Below, piece by piece: positions 24,066-36,746 of a stretch of DNA of 64,000 nt (position 1 is the stretch's first letter; each line of letters opens with the position of its first letter). Under the pieces are notes generated by a model. The model saw nothing but the letters and a program-made list of their open reading frames with translations. It did not search any database and was not told the DNA's origin. A program made the translations under genes and the position numbers. Location: the NCBI GenBank assembly GCA_028671895.1, contig JAPMAC010000197.1:4097001-4161000 (forward strand). The letters run 5' to 3'. The DNA is from Oenanthe sinensis. Its lineage: Eukaryota; Streptophyta; Magnoliopsida; Apiales; Apiaceae.

Positions 24066-24365
24066 AAAAGAAACGAAAGAGTTTTAGAAAAGTTGGAAGA
24101 AATTGAATGTAACTGTAGAGAGACAAGGGTTTCTTGAGTTTTCGAATATGTGTAGAAATGAATTGTAAGATCTATGTTACTTTATATATGATTTAGACAA
24201 CTCGACTAAAATTGTAATCGATTTGAACTGTTCGAGAACTCTGAAATGCATAAAGTACTTTTAAAGAAAAACTCTTTAAATTGATTCGAGAACTCTAAAA
24301 GTACCTATTTGAGAACTCTGAGTTAAAAGGATTCGAGAACTCGTTAGCAACTGATTCGAGATGTC
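24066..24365 (-). other. Sire-C pol-ORF3 linker remnant with inverted motif copies
   Basis: Non-coding sequence upstream of Sire-C ORF3, cut at 24366 by Sire-D. Between 24190 and 24362 it has about six plus-strand copies of ATTCGAGAACTC or variants, the reverse complement in orientation of the CTTCTCGAAT array of the Sire-C LTR. The pol gene of Sire-C should follow but is absent. Confidence 0.65.
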
Positions 24366-25343
24366 TGTGTTAAGCATAATGAGGATTTGTAACTCAACTA
24401 AAAGTACATGACTGATAAATAATATTATTATAATCACAAGAATCTACAATTAAGATCATGCAACTACATGTATCAAGATATCTGATGGAATATTGAAGAT
24501 CGCTGAAAGAAGTTCATTACTATGATCAAGTCTTAGTGAAGAATAAGTGATTCAGTGTTTCAGAAAGTATTAAAGATGAAGCAGTTAGTGCCAGAAGATT
24601 TCAGTGAAGACTAGAAGCAATAAAGGAATACAACAATCTTGTTAGTTATTTTAATGGAGAGTATGAAGATCAATGCAGTGTTAGTCACTTGTGAACAAGA
24701 CCAGTGCACTAAGTGTCAGCACAAAGAATTTGATTAACATATTCAGTATACAAGAAGAATTGAAAGAAGCCAAGTATGCAATCCAAAAGAAACCAAGTCA
24801 AGTTGCACATGGTAGAAGAATTCGACACATGGCTTTGTGATGTCTAAAATAGTTTAAGTCATTTGTACATTGAAGATATTCGACACATAGACTAACGGGT
24901 GTCAAAAGTGCCTAAGTAACCTATACATTGCTTAAGAATTCGACACATGGTATGAACATAGATGAAAATTATTCTAAGGTAATGTAGAGTGTACATTAGT
25001 AGACACATAAACTTCATAGTCAAAGCAATTCGACACATGTGACTACTAGGTGAAGCAAAGTCGAGACAAAGACTTCATGGGGCACAGAATTCGACACATG
25101 TAGTTCTTAGAGAGTAAGCAAATTCGACACATACACTACATGGAATTCAACTCTTGCATAACTTAGATGATGAAATTAATTCCAAGGCATGCTAGAGTAT
25201 GACAAAGTCGACACATGTTTCAAAATCATAACTGCTATATTTATTGCTTACCAAGAACAGATCTATTAACACGAACCAAATCAAAAAACTATCAATATCG
25301 TATTCAACCCCCCTCCCCCTTCTTCGATAGTTTATACCTAATA
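24366..25343 (+). mobile_element. Sire-D 5' LTR (about 978 bp)
   Basis: It begins TGTGTTAAGCATAATG and ends with a C-rich run then TTTATACCTAATA, immediately before a primer site. Its first part matches the 3' LTR start at 42584-42720 (shared TAAATAATATTATT and GCAACTACATGTATCAA), which pairs the two. It carries the shared LTR block (about 24680-24722) and about eight ATTCGACACATG motifs (24828-25215). Confidence 0.87.
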
Positions 25344-25344
25344 A

Positions 25345-25358
25345 TTAGTATCAGAGCT
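25345..25358 (+). other. Sire-D primer binding site (initiator tRNA-Met)
   Basis: TTAGTATCAGAGCT, one base off the standard TGGTATCAGAGC that pairs with the 3' end of initiator tRNA-Met. It lies one base after the LTR end. Confidence 0.82.
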
Positions 25359-25628
25359 TGTTGATTGAGTTATAAATCAAGATCCAAAAATAGTTTTTCA
25401 AAAAAGTATATTTTTAGATCTAGAAAAATTTATCTTGAAATTTCTTTATCATTAAAGAAAATTTAATTTCGATTTTTTTCAATATTTTAAATCCACTAAT
25501 TTTTAAAAAGCTATCAAACGTCAAGAATTCGAATTAAAAATTTATTTCTCAAAATTTAATTTTTATTTGAATTGATTTTAATTTTTACGAAATTATTTAT
25601 TTCTTGAGATTTAAAATTCTTCGTAACC

Positions 25629-28114
25629 ATGAGTGCTCAAAAACTTAGTAGTATCAAAATCCTAGACGTTGACAAAAATGGATACATTTTATGAAATAAG
25701 AAGATATCCACTTTCATCAAATCAGTTAATTCTCAATACATGGGGATTTTGGAAAATGGACCCTATGTTCCTCAGAAGCTTACACAAGAAACAGTCTCAA
25801 ATGACGGAGAATGGATTCCTCAAGGATTTACCCCAAAGGAGCCTTCAGAGTACATTAACACTGACAAAGAAAGAGTATTATGGGATAATCATCTTCAATG
25901 TATCGTAATGGATTCACTGAACACTACAATGTTGAATCAAGTGCTCAACTGCACTAGTGCCAAATAAATGTGAGATACTATTGATCTACTAATGGAAGGT
26001 ACTGCAGAGGCGAAGGAAAATAGACTGGATATTCTTACATCCCTGTACGAGGCATTCAAGTCACTACTCGGAGAGAGTATCACTCAAGTCTTTGAGAGAT
26101 ACAATAAATTACTGAATGACTTGTCTCTACACGGAAAGGCCTACTCATGTAAGGAGATCAACAGGAAATTCATGTTGACACTACTAGTGCACATTGAACA
26201 CAAAATCTCTGCAATAAGAGAGAGAAGTGACATTAATGAAATGTCTATTGGAATTCTATATGGAAAGCTCAAAACTCATGAAATGGAGCAGGAGCAAAGA
26301 CAAATCATTTATGGTTCAGGGACAGTGGATAGCAAGAATACAGCTTTGTTGAAGACTACAACACTTGTAGCTAAAGATTTTGCTAGTATAGAGACCAATA
26401 CAGAAAAGCCTGTAATTGAGAAAGAAGAGATTCTATAATCTGAATTTATAGAAAATGCTCAAGCAGGTGATGAAGATGACTTCTACACAATAGAAGAACT
26501 TGAACAGTTAGAAAACAAGACAATGACCTATATGGCAGGAAAATTCAAGAATCTCAGGTTTAGGAGGAACCTTAAGTACAAGTTCAAGAGTAACTCAAGT
26601 TATAGTGGTTCCAACAACAGAAAAAATAACCGAGGTGGTTCATCTTTAGGGTCTTTTAGTAAAGGAGGTTACAAGACTGGAATGATAGACCGTAGCAAGT
26701 TTAAGTGCTACAACTGCAATGAACCTGAACATTTTACTACAGAATGTCGAAAGCCTAAGCAAGGAAAGGAAAGAAAGGATTCGTATGACGAACTGAAACA
26801 AAAGTATAATGCACTGGTAAAAAAGTATCAGGGCAGAACTTATATAGCCGAGGGAAAAAGCTGGGATGATTCTGATAATGATGAAGAAGAGACATATGAA
26901 AATGTTGCACTTATAGCAGACTCTTCAAAGGTATCACCTCAGTCATCAAGTGTATCATTTCTTTTCACAGTTGAAATGCCTAATTATGATTATAAGAAAA
27001 TTGTAGAAGATCTTAGTGTTGAAATGTTTAAGCATGCTAGCTTCAGAAGAAGAAAATGTTAAACTAGTTCAAAAAAATAAAATGCTAGATGCTAGAAATG
27101 AAGAACTAGAACTTGCATGTGTTAATTTAGAAGATCTTAGACAGAAGGTAGAATATCTACAGAATAGAGACAAATTCAACCAAGAAGTAGAAAATGCACT
27201 TAGGAATAAAATTTATGAGTTAGAGTTAAAACTTCAAGCATATAAGAAATCTGTTAATCTTGTTAAGGAGGCAATAAATAAAAAGGTCATAGGTTAAAAA
27301 GCTGGTATACAATTTGACTATGATAAGAAGGTAGGAAAGACACATGAGGAATAAATTGCTAAGGAAAGTTTTGTGAAGCAAGACATTCCATATATGTTAA
27401 AAAATTCCCTAAGCCCTTATACAAGAAGTTTGTCATCGAACCCATAGATGAAAAACATATCACTGTGAAAGAAGAAATCCTTGTTGAGGACAAAAAGAAA
27501 GAGGAAGAAGATAAATAGAAATTGCCTAAGAAATCTGTAAAAATTGAAGAACCTAAGAAATAGATTAAAACTGAAATAGGCAACAAGAATGAAAAGAAGA
27601 AAGCTAACAGTAATGGAAAGATATGTATTAATAAGAAAAATGATTATACCTATTCTCCCAATGCTACTAGGAAAGTTTGTAATAACTAAAATTCTACCAG
27701 ACATCTTACGCATGCATACAAAAAGATTAAAGTAGTAAAAACTGAAATGCCTAGTATGCATGCCATGCCTGCCATGTATATCCCTCATAACCATGTGGTA
27801 AAGTAGGATGTATGCCATGTGCTTTCAACATCATGTCTGCATACATAAACTTGATGAATGCATCATCTAGTACTTGCATTAATACAGATGTAAACATGAA
27901 TAGAAAGCATGTTAGGAAAAAGAGTGCTAGTCCTCCTAAGTCTAGGAAGGAAGCCCATGTCCCTAAGCCTAAAGACACATCTATCAAGGCTAAACCAAAG
28001 GGTAAGGGCACAGTTAATGAGAAAGATAAGGACAAGGAAATTTTTGCAGCTAAAACTATTAAATCATCTAAGACTCTTGGACCCAATCAAATTTGGGTGC
28101 CAAAAAAGAAGTAA
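25629..28114 (+). pseudogene. Sire-D gag, broken
   Basis: It starts at ATG 25629 (MSAQKLSSIKI) and is recognisable as a copia gag: YMGILENGPYVPQ, VLWDNHLQCIVMDSLN, EAFKSLLGESITQVFERYNKLLNDL, LYGKLKTHEMEQEQ. The zinc knuckle CYNCNEPEHFTTEC (about 26709-26750) fits C-x2-C-x4-H-x4-C. A coiled-coil stretch (about 27060-27290) and a Lys-rich tail ending at the TAA 28112-28114 follow. Stops (for example 25695, 25965, 26436, 27297) and a frameshift near 27045 make it a dead gene. Confidence 0.85.
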
Positions 28115-31100
28115 TCAATATGTGGTTGCGGGGTATAGCAAAGAACAAGTGTGTCATGTGGATTCTCGACAGCGGCTGTTCTAGGCATATGACTGGTGAT
28201 AAAGCCCTGCTATCAGATGTTATTGAGAAAGCTGGCCCAATAGTAACCTTTGGAGATAACAACAAGGGATTCACAACGAGATTTGGTAATTTGGAAATTG
28301 ACAATGTTATCATTGAAAATATCTCTCTTGTAGATGGATTAAAGAACAATCTCCTAAGTATCAGTCAGTTCACTGACAAGGGCTACAAAGTAACTTTTAA
28401 AAAGGAAATGTGTGTAATCCAAAGAAGGAAAGATGTGAAGCTTGCTCTTCAAGGAGTGAGAAAGGGAAATCTTTTTGTAACTGACTTGTTCTCTGCAAGC
28501 AAATGTGAAGTTCAATATTTTTACAGCAAATCTTCAATAGAGGATAGTTGGTTATTGTATAAGAAACTATCGCACCTGAACTCCAAGGAAATAAACTCTT
28601 TAGTTGAGAGGGAATTGGTTAGAGGTTTACTTGAGATGGAATTCTGTCAAGAAGGTTTGTGGAAGCATGTGAAAATGGGAAGTCAAAGAAAGCATCTCAC
28701 CAAAGCAATGACTCATCAGACATTACTAAACCACTGCAACTTCTGCATATGGATTTATTTGGCCCAGTCAATGTCATGTCTATGTCAAGGAAAAGATATG
28801 CACTAGTAATTGTTGATGACTACTCAAAGTACACGTGAGTTTTTTTTTCTAGCCTCAAAAGATGAAGCCCCTTAGACAATTATTGATCACATAAAGAAGA
28901 TAGAGTTAGAAGATGATTTGCCTGTTAGGAAAATAAGGTCTGACAATAGAATAGAATTCAGAAATGTAAGCCTGAATGACTTCTGTATTGAGAAAGGAAT
29001 TTCAAGACAATATTCAGCGCCCATAACTCCACAACAAAATGGAGTAGTAGAAAGGAAGAACAGAACTTTTGTTGAAGCAACAAGAACAATGCTGAATGAA
29101 GGTAAGTTACCTCTATACTTTTGGGATGAAGTAGTCAACACAACTTGCTATACTCAGAATTATACCCTGATTAATAAAGATCAGGACAAGACTCCATATG
29201 AGTTGATAAAACAAGAAACTAACACTGAAGTACTTTCACGTGTTTGGAGCAAAGTGTTTTGTACTGAAAGATGATGAGCATCTTGGAAAGTTTGAATCCA
29301 AAGCTCATGAAGGCATATTTCTTGGCTACTCTCTGAAATCTAAAGCAAATAGGGTTTATGTGATTGAACACAAGAAGATCATTAAAATCATGAATGTAAA
29401 TTTCGATGATCTCAAGCTCCCAAGTCTACGAAGAATAGATGACACTGAAACTCTGCAGTTTAAAATTTTCAACTCAGATGAAGGTGAAGAAAAACCTGAA
29501 GCTGCAATAGAAAATCAAGCACCAATTGAGAATAACAACAATGATGATTCTGACCCTAGTAGTGGAAACAGTGGAAGATTCACAAAAACTACTAGTAGTG
29601 GTAAAGAATCTCATTCTCAGCCCAGTAGCAGCTCAGGGGGAGCAACTGAAGGATCTACTAATAGAACTCAGCACAATAATAACAATCATGCTGAATCATC
29701 TAGAACAAATCTTCCTAGACATAGGGTCTGGAGTAAAGATCACCCCTTTGAGTTAATTCTAGGAGATCTAGATGCTGGAGTTCAAACTAGACGTGCTTCG
29801 CAGAATGAATGTTTATTCTCTATTGTTCTCTCTGAGATAGAGCCAAAGAAAGTTGAAGAACCACTAGAAGATCCAGATTGGGTTATTGCAATGCAAGAAG
29901 AACTCAATAAATTCGAAAGACGGAAAGTATGGGTATTCAGAAATAAACTGGATGAAGATGGCATTGGTACGAGGAACAAAGCTAGACTGATTGCTAAAGG
30001 TTATTCCCAAGAAGAATGAATAGATTATAATGAAACATATGCACCAGTAGCAAGGATTGAAGCTATCAGGATGTTTCTAGCATTCGCAGCACATTCCAAT
30101 TACAAAGTATATCAAATGGATATGAAGAGTGCATTCCTAATTGGAGAACTAGAGGAAGAAGTATATGTGGAACAACCCCCAGGGTTTGAAGATCCAGAAT
30201 TTGCCAATTTTGTATACTTTCTCTTCAAAGCACTCTATGGCCTAAAGCAAACACCTCAAACATGGTATGACACTCTATCAGTATTCTTACTTGAAAATGG
30301 TTTCACTAGAGGTGTAATAGATAAGGCTCTGTTTCATAAAATGCATAAAAATGACATGATATTAGTGCAAGTATATGTGGATGACATTATGTTTGGTTCT
30401 ACTAATGATCAGTTGTGTAGTAGATTTGCTAAGTTAATGTAAAGTATGTATGAAATGAGCATGATGGGTGAGCTGAACTACTTCCTTGGACTCCAAGTAA
30501 GCCGAAGGAAAGATGGAATCTTCATTTTTCAGACCAAGTACATCAAAGATCTTTTGAAAAAGTATGGTCTTGAAGATGCATCTCCAGCTAAAACCCCAAT
30601 GGTAACTGTCACTAAGCTTGATAAAGATGAACCTGGTAAGAGGGTAGATATCACAAGTTACAGAGGTATGATCGGCTTATTACTTTATTTAACTGCAAGT
30701 AGACGAAATATTATGTTTGCTACATGCTTGTGTGCTAGGTTTCAAGATGACACTAAGGAATCACATCTTATAGATGTTAAACGTATTTTTAGGTATCTTA
30801 AGGGAAGTCCAAACCTTGGAATTTAGTACCCTAAAGATACAGGTTTTGACCTTGTTGGCTATACATATTCTGATTATGTAGGTTGTAGGATTGATCGAAA
30901 GAGTACATCAAGGAGTTGTCAATTCATTGGTAAAAGATTGGTGTCCTGGTATAGCAAGAAGCAGCACTCAGTTGCAATGTCAACAGCTGAAGCTAAATAT
31001 GTTGCTGCTGGAAGCTGTTGTGCTCAATTATTATGGATAAGGAACCAACTTCAAGACTATGGACTGTTGCTGAGCAAAATTCCTATATTCTCTGACAACA

Positions 31101-31288
31101 CAAACGCCATAGCAATCACAAACAATCATGTTCAACACTCGAGAACCAAGCACATTGATATCAGGTATCATTTCATTAGAGAGCATGTCATGAATGGTAC
31201 TGTAGAGTTACACTTTGTACCTACAGAACAACAAATTACAGACATTTTCACTAAACTACTGGATGAAGTCACCTTCACTAGACTGTGA
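28115..31288 (+). pseudogene. Sire-D pol: protease, integrase, reverse transcriptase, RNase H
   Basis: The pol frame is offset from gag. Protease: WILDSGCSRHMTG (about 28159). Integrase: pre-integrase LSHLNSKEINSLVERELV, a frameshifted MDLFGPVNV region (28700-28860), RSDNRIEF with the second catalytic Asp, and GVVERKNRTFVEA with the Glu. Reverse transcriptase: VYQMDMKSAFLIGELEEEVY, ALYGLKQTPQTWY and an intact YVDDIMFGS. RNase H: GCRIDRKSTSRSCQF, STAEAKYVAAGSCC, HSRTKHIDIRYHFIREHV, ending at TGA 31286-31288. Single stops near 30019, 30440 and 30824 and frameshifts break it. Confidence 0.88.
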
Positions 31289-32832
31289 ACTTGGGACGTT
31301 AAATGTTTAAATCTTATCTACGATTTAGTGTTAATAAGTTCATAGATATTTAATCTTTAATATTAAAAGAATTTGTAAATTTATTTGAACATCTAGAAAA
31401 CAGTATTTTAATTAATAATTTATTAATTACCCTAATTACATCTTGATATATTTATTTGGTAATTAATTAAGTGTGAATTAAAATTATTTAAATACTTGCA
31501 TCTATTTTAATAGATTTTGAGTATTTATTTAATTTTATTTATGTTAATTCATTTATATTATGGATAATAGCAATTAAAGGATTTATTTGTTCCATAAATT
31601 AAATTTATTAATATAAATAAGCAGCATAATTATTTAAATATTTTATTTGATTAATATCATTCAATGATATTTTAATTAAATAATTTATTATAATAATTGT
31701 TATATTATCAATTTGGTAATATTTTATTTAGAATTTATTCTAAATAAGATTTTATTAGTTTATTTGAATATTATCAAGTTGAAAATATAGAGTATTTTGT
31801 ATAAGTACAAAATGCTCAGGGTATATAAATTCGACATTTAGGTAATTTTACTTAAACATTGAATTTTTATATTATTTTAGTTGACTTAGTCAATCAGAGG
31901 TAGCAAAAATCGACACTTAGATAATTACATAGAATTATTTGAGTGTGTGTCGATTTTTTGGCTATACAGGGTAACAAAAATTGCGACACTTGTAATTTTA
32001 CTTTGTTTTATTTTTGTTATTTTTGTGTGTGTGTCGAAATTTGAGTACCATGTGTTGACCTGGTCAACATAGGGGGAGAAAATTTGACACTAAAGATTTA
32101 CTTAGATTCTATTCTCGCATGTGTCAATTTTTCTCTAAATGTAAGATTTTCGACACTTGTATTTCTACTTAGAATATTTTCTATGTGTGTCAAACTTTTA
32201 TTACACAGGGCAAATGGGCTCGACACATGAGTGGTCTTAATTAGTTTTATTTTTATAAGTGTCAATTTTTTATCAATGGGGTAAATATCGACACGTGTTT
32301 TTTTTTGTCGATGAGTTCAAGAGGATCACAGTTTTACTTAAAATATTTTCTAAGTAAATGCATGTGTCGAGTCTAAGCATAAGATAGAGGGCATTTCGGT
32401 CATTTTATCATGTGTCGATATTTAATCACTGTATGTTATATTTATATAAACATCTTCACTTAGCAAATATTTTTCATTTCTCACAAGTGACTAAAAATCG
32501 ATACACACATCGTTAATTTCTTAAGATCTACGACATACTTAAAAATCTGTTCATTTATTGTAGATCCAAAAAACTCAATTTTTTTTAAAAAAAGACTAAA
32601 TCTAGATCTAGTAATTTTTAGTGATTAAAATTGATTAAAAATTAATTTTACATAGCAAATTACCTCAATTGCATCATATATTTTTTTCATATTTTTCTGA
32701 GGTGATTTGAATTTGAGTTAATTTTAACTCGAAATAAAATTAATATTAAAATATTAATTATTAAAATTAGAGTTGTAAAATATTTGTCTTATTTAAACAA
32801 TAAATTATTTATTCATTTTTAATTAATTAAAA
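31289..32832 (+). other. Sire-D pol-ORF3 linker
   Basis: Unusually long (1.5 kb) non-coding linker, AT-rich in its first and last thirds. The middle (31905-32375) holds alternating TCGACAC and GTGTCGA motifs and a GTTGACCTGGTCAAC palindrome (32054-32068) followed by the purine tract AGGGGGAGAA. No ORF supported. Confidence 0.75.
31905..32375 (+). repeat. Array of six hairpin-like inverted repeats in the Sire-D linker
   Basis: Motifs alternate in orientation: AAAATCGACAC (31906) with GTGTGTCGATTTT (31945); GCGACACTT (31983) with GTGTGTCGAAAT (32029); TTTGACAC (32083) with GTGTCAATTTT (32121); TTTTCGACACTT (32147) with GTGTGTCAAAC (32184); CTCGACACATG (32219) with GTGTCAATTTT (32260); ATATCGACACGTG (32286) with CATGTGTCGAG (32361). 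Each pair could fold into a stem of about 8-13 bp. Confidence 0.75.
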
Positions 32833-35800
32833 ATGGTTGGATGATTTATCGTACTAAAAATAAATAGTGCACTCACACTAGAACCAGAGTCGGTTGCTGA
32901 ACCCTATAGCAATTGAATTCGGTTACTACGTGAACACTCAAATGTATGACACGCTTTAACTGCAAGCCCAGAATTAAATCTTGATGCACTACTTGTATGT
33001 TATCACACAGCTGTCGATACATTAGAAGCTAATAATTTGGCTTTTACATTTTCCTTAGAAAATAGAGATATTCGGGTAATGAATTAGGATTTAAACCGTA
33101 TCTTACAGTTTAACACTGAAAACTTTGGTCCCTTGCCTGATGATTCTGAACGTGCCAACTTCTTCAATTCCATTACGCACCATGGACCACTGACCCTAAC
33201 AGTGATGTATAAGCACAATCTTCCTCGTAAATGGAACTTTTTCTTTCATATAGTGAACCATGTTTTTGCCAAAAAGAAGGGCGGATGGAGTAGTATTCCC
33301 AAAATGACTCAATATATTGGGTATGCCATCTCTAACAATATCAGTTATGGTAAACTAATAATGAAAAACATTCTTCAAGCCATGGGATATGAGGCAAAGA
33401 GAGACATCATCAGAGTCAATGTTTAATGTTATTACTCTCGATTTCTATAACTAGTGCTCAACGATCTACTCACTCAAGATGAAGTGCATGCTTTCTCTGC
33501 AAGTCATTTTGAATCTTGCACTGAAATATGTGGTAGCATCATTGCCAAACTAGTAAACAAGGATGATTATCCAAATGGGAATATAACATGACTAACAGAA
33601 TATATGAAAAGTGTTATATTTCCTACAGCAGGTGAACAACAAGAGGAGGTCCCTGAACAAGAAAATTGAATAGATGAGGACCCTGAAGCTGCACTTGAGC
33701 TTGAGACTGAAGTTGAAGAAGAAGAAAAAGAGGAAGAGGCTCCAATGGAAAATGAGCTATTAGCAAGTGATATAGAAATTGTTAATGAAGATGTGATTGA
33801 TGATAATGCAGGATCTTATCACCCTGGCACTCCAAGGGTAAGTCCTGACGTAGGTAATCTTCTTGATTTGATCTTTCACTAGTACTTAGTGAAGATTATC
33901 TTGCTTTATTAGATGTATCACAGCCATATCTGGACTCTCACACACCAATGCCCCCAGTGGCAATTGAAAATGACAATGAGCCTGAAAACCAACAGGTTCT
34001 AACCCCTGTCATAGAACAACAAACACATATCCCAACTCCTTCAGTTATTCTTGTTGAAACCCTGAGTGAGGATGAGGAAGTCAGTGCCTCTAGTGCACCA
34101 AATAAGGTGGATGTTGAAACCTCTGAAGCAGCTCTGCCTCCTAGAAAAAGATGTAAAATATATTTTGAACCAGAGGCAACTGCTAGCCAAAACCCCAATT
34201 CACCTGAGCTTTCAAATATACAAAGGATGTAGTAATTAAATGCACAAATCCGCTTTTCTTTGTTTGGAAATGAAATTGAAAATGAATTGATGATTAACCA
34301 ATCTACTTTAGTAGCAGAACCTTCACAGGCTTCGCGGGGAATCACGAATTCTTATTGGCCTTTCCTTACATTGTTCGAGGTGGTGACCCCCTGGATCGAA
34401 CATCTCCAGCTCCGTTATCATAGTTTCTCCCATCCAATTCTGGAATAGATGAGACGCAACTCCTCCATAGAGGGAGCGAGGGTTCCATTCAAGGAACAGC
34501 TACACAAGTACCAGAGCCAACTCAAATATAGCCTGAGTAGGACATGCCTTCACAGGCTTTAGCTGGAACCACGAAATCTCAACTATTAAACATTACAGTG
34601 TCCAAGGTAGTGACCACACTAGAACCAACACTTCCAGTTCCTGAAACAGGAGGTCTCCCTACCATTCGTGGTAAAGAGGAGAAGTGACCCTTCCATAGAA
34701 GAAAGTGGGGATCCTAGAAATCTATTTCTAGGGACAGCCAATCTCACAGAGTTGTGGCTCCACTCGGCGATGAAGTAATAATTGAGCCTTGCGATGAGAT
34801 AGTGCATCAGCACGAAACAGTTCCAAAGCCTCATAGATGTAATTCTCCACTTGGCAATGATTCTTCGGAAGAACCAGGTGCGAGGAATTCCACAGACTCA
34901 CAACAAACTCAGCACACACAAGCAACGAATCAACGAATTATCAATCTCGAAGCACAAGTTGGAATTTTGAAACACTCAATGTCCAAAATTGTGAAAGTTC
35001 AAGAAAAGCTACAATAGGATAATAAAGAAAAATTTACTCAAGATTAGAACAAAGATCAACTACTTTGCCTCTTTAATCAACCCCAACTCCGGAGGATAAC
35101 ACAACTAAGGGGGAGATGGTAGAAGGACAGGTACAAGAAAAAGCTATATCTGATAAAGGAAAGGAAATTGTTGGTGATTCTTCTCATCATAAAAAAGAAA
35201 TTATTGATACTTATGCTGAGGGGGAGGAATTAGAAGAATGAGAGATTTCAAATGATGATTCGTTTAATGAGATGGACTCGTATGTCAATGAAGTTGCATA
35301 TCCTAGAACATTCTCTGACTATATTGATAAGTATAAAATTAAGAAAGTCAAGGAGGATGACTACAAGACATACGAGGTCTTCCATTCAATTCATGAGCAA
35401 ATAAGACAATTGAACTGGGTAATATACCAGAAGAAGAAAAATAAGCTTTTTAGCTCAAAAACAGGTAGAAATTGGGAAACAACACGAGCTAACTTAAGAA
35501 GGCCTGACATTGGTTCTTCTAACAACAATGATGAAGAATTTCGTAAGTTTTTCATATCTTTAGACAAATAAACAAAAGCATGAGCAACAACTATTTTGAG
35601 TTGAAAATTGAAATATCTTATCTGGTAGTTTCTCTGGCACCAAGATCAGAAGGTTGGAGATTAACCTTGTCTTTCAACAACTACGGGTTAAAGACTATAT
35701 CAAGTGAATTTCTGAAGAAGAGGTCTTTAACTGAGTTGTTTGCACTGAAGTGGAAGATCAGAATCCATGAATCCTCTCAGAATGAATTGATTGCAGAAAT

Positions 35801-36064
35801 AATTAAAAATCTAATGGAAAAGGCAGAACCAGAAATTCAACAGGATCCTATCAAGTCAGATATTTCAAAGATAGATTTCTTCAGATACTAAGACTGGATC
35901 ATGAAGCATTGCCATATTACTCACTCGGACGATTGAAGTTTGTTGAGGGCTTGCTAAGAGGAAAAGGGTTCAGAAATTCTGAAAAGTGGAAAGTGGCAGA
36001 AAGAATCTTTGCTTATAGGTTAAATATCTCCGAAGCTCTAGGACGAGATATTGAGAACATGAAA
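32833..36064 (+). pseudogene. Sire-D ORF3, 5' part, interrupted by Sire-E
   Basis: Degenerate env-like frame. PELNLDALLVCYH and NLAFTFSLENRDIRV lead into the conserved block NLPRKWNFFFHIVNHVFAKKKGG, SIPKMTQYIGYAISN, ISYGKLIMKNILQ (33133-33426). Then come an acidic stretch (33640-33830), ORF3 repeats of the GIT...VVTP type (34320-34700), a coiled coil (34920-35020), and a Lys/Glu-rich half ending RIFAYRLNISEALGRDI just before the Sire-E LTR. Many stops and frame changes. The rest continues after Sire-E at 41736. Confidence 0.82.
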
Positions 36065-36746
36065 TGTTTTCCCAGTTGTACAAGTAGAAGGGGGGGTTGA
36101 ATACTTGTATGTCTTTTCTGCCTGATTTAAAATCAAAATAAGAACAAACTCAAACACAAAAATATGAATAAGTACTATTTTGTATTATTGATTTGTGAAT
36201 ACAAAACTCTCTTAGGGTGTACACAAACCCTAGCAGCTTCTCTGTGTTTATCACAGCAACTCTCTCTATCTCTATGCTCTCACAATATTTCACTCAGACA
36301 ATTATGTTTCAACTTCCACACCTTTACAATTAGGTTACATAGAGTTTATATAGAGAGCTGCCTATCAACTAATAACAGAAAGTAAAATTACAATAGGAAT
36401 AAAATCCCTAATTATTAGTTGACAGTTTCCTTCTAGAATTCTCTTTCTTTCCCATAGCATATATGTAATATATTTATCTTGATCTTCGAAGACTTTCCAT
36501 TCCTGTTATCTTCTTCCAAATTTATCCTCAACTGTATAGACTCTGAAATCTTCAGACTCTGATGATCTTCAGACTCTGATCACATGTAGACTCTGATAGA
36601 TCATAGACTCTGATAGTCTATAGACTCTGATCACCTTCCAAACTCTGGTTTCACTTTCTACAAAAATTCTTCTAAGTACAAGTAATATGAATGTTGACTA
36701 TCTAGACTCTGATTATACATTTCAGAGACTAGAAAAACTTATTACA
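36065..36746 (-). mobile_element. Sire-E 3' LTR, reversed (682 bp)
   Basis: It starts TGTTTTCCCAGTTGTACAAG on the plus strand and ends CTTATTACA. It matches the LTR at 41036-41735 along its full length with roughly 18 substitutions by eye and lacks one 18-bp repeat unit (GACTCTGATCTTCATGCA). TATA-like TATATAAAC in element sense at 36344-36352. AGACTCTGAT motifs cluster at 36540-36650. Confidence 0.92.
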
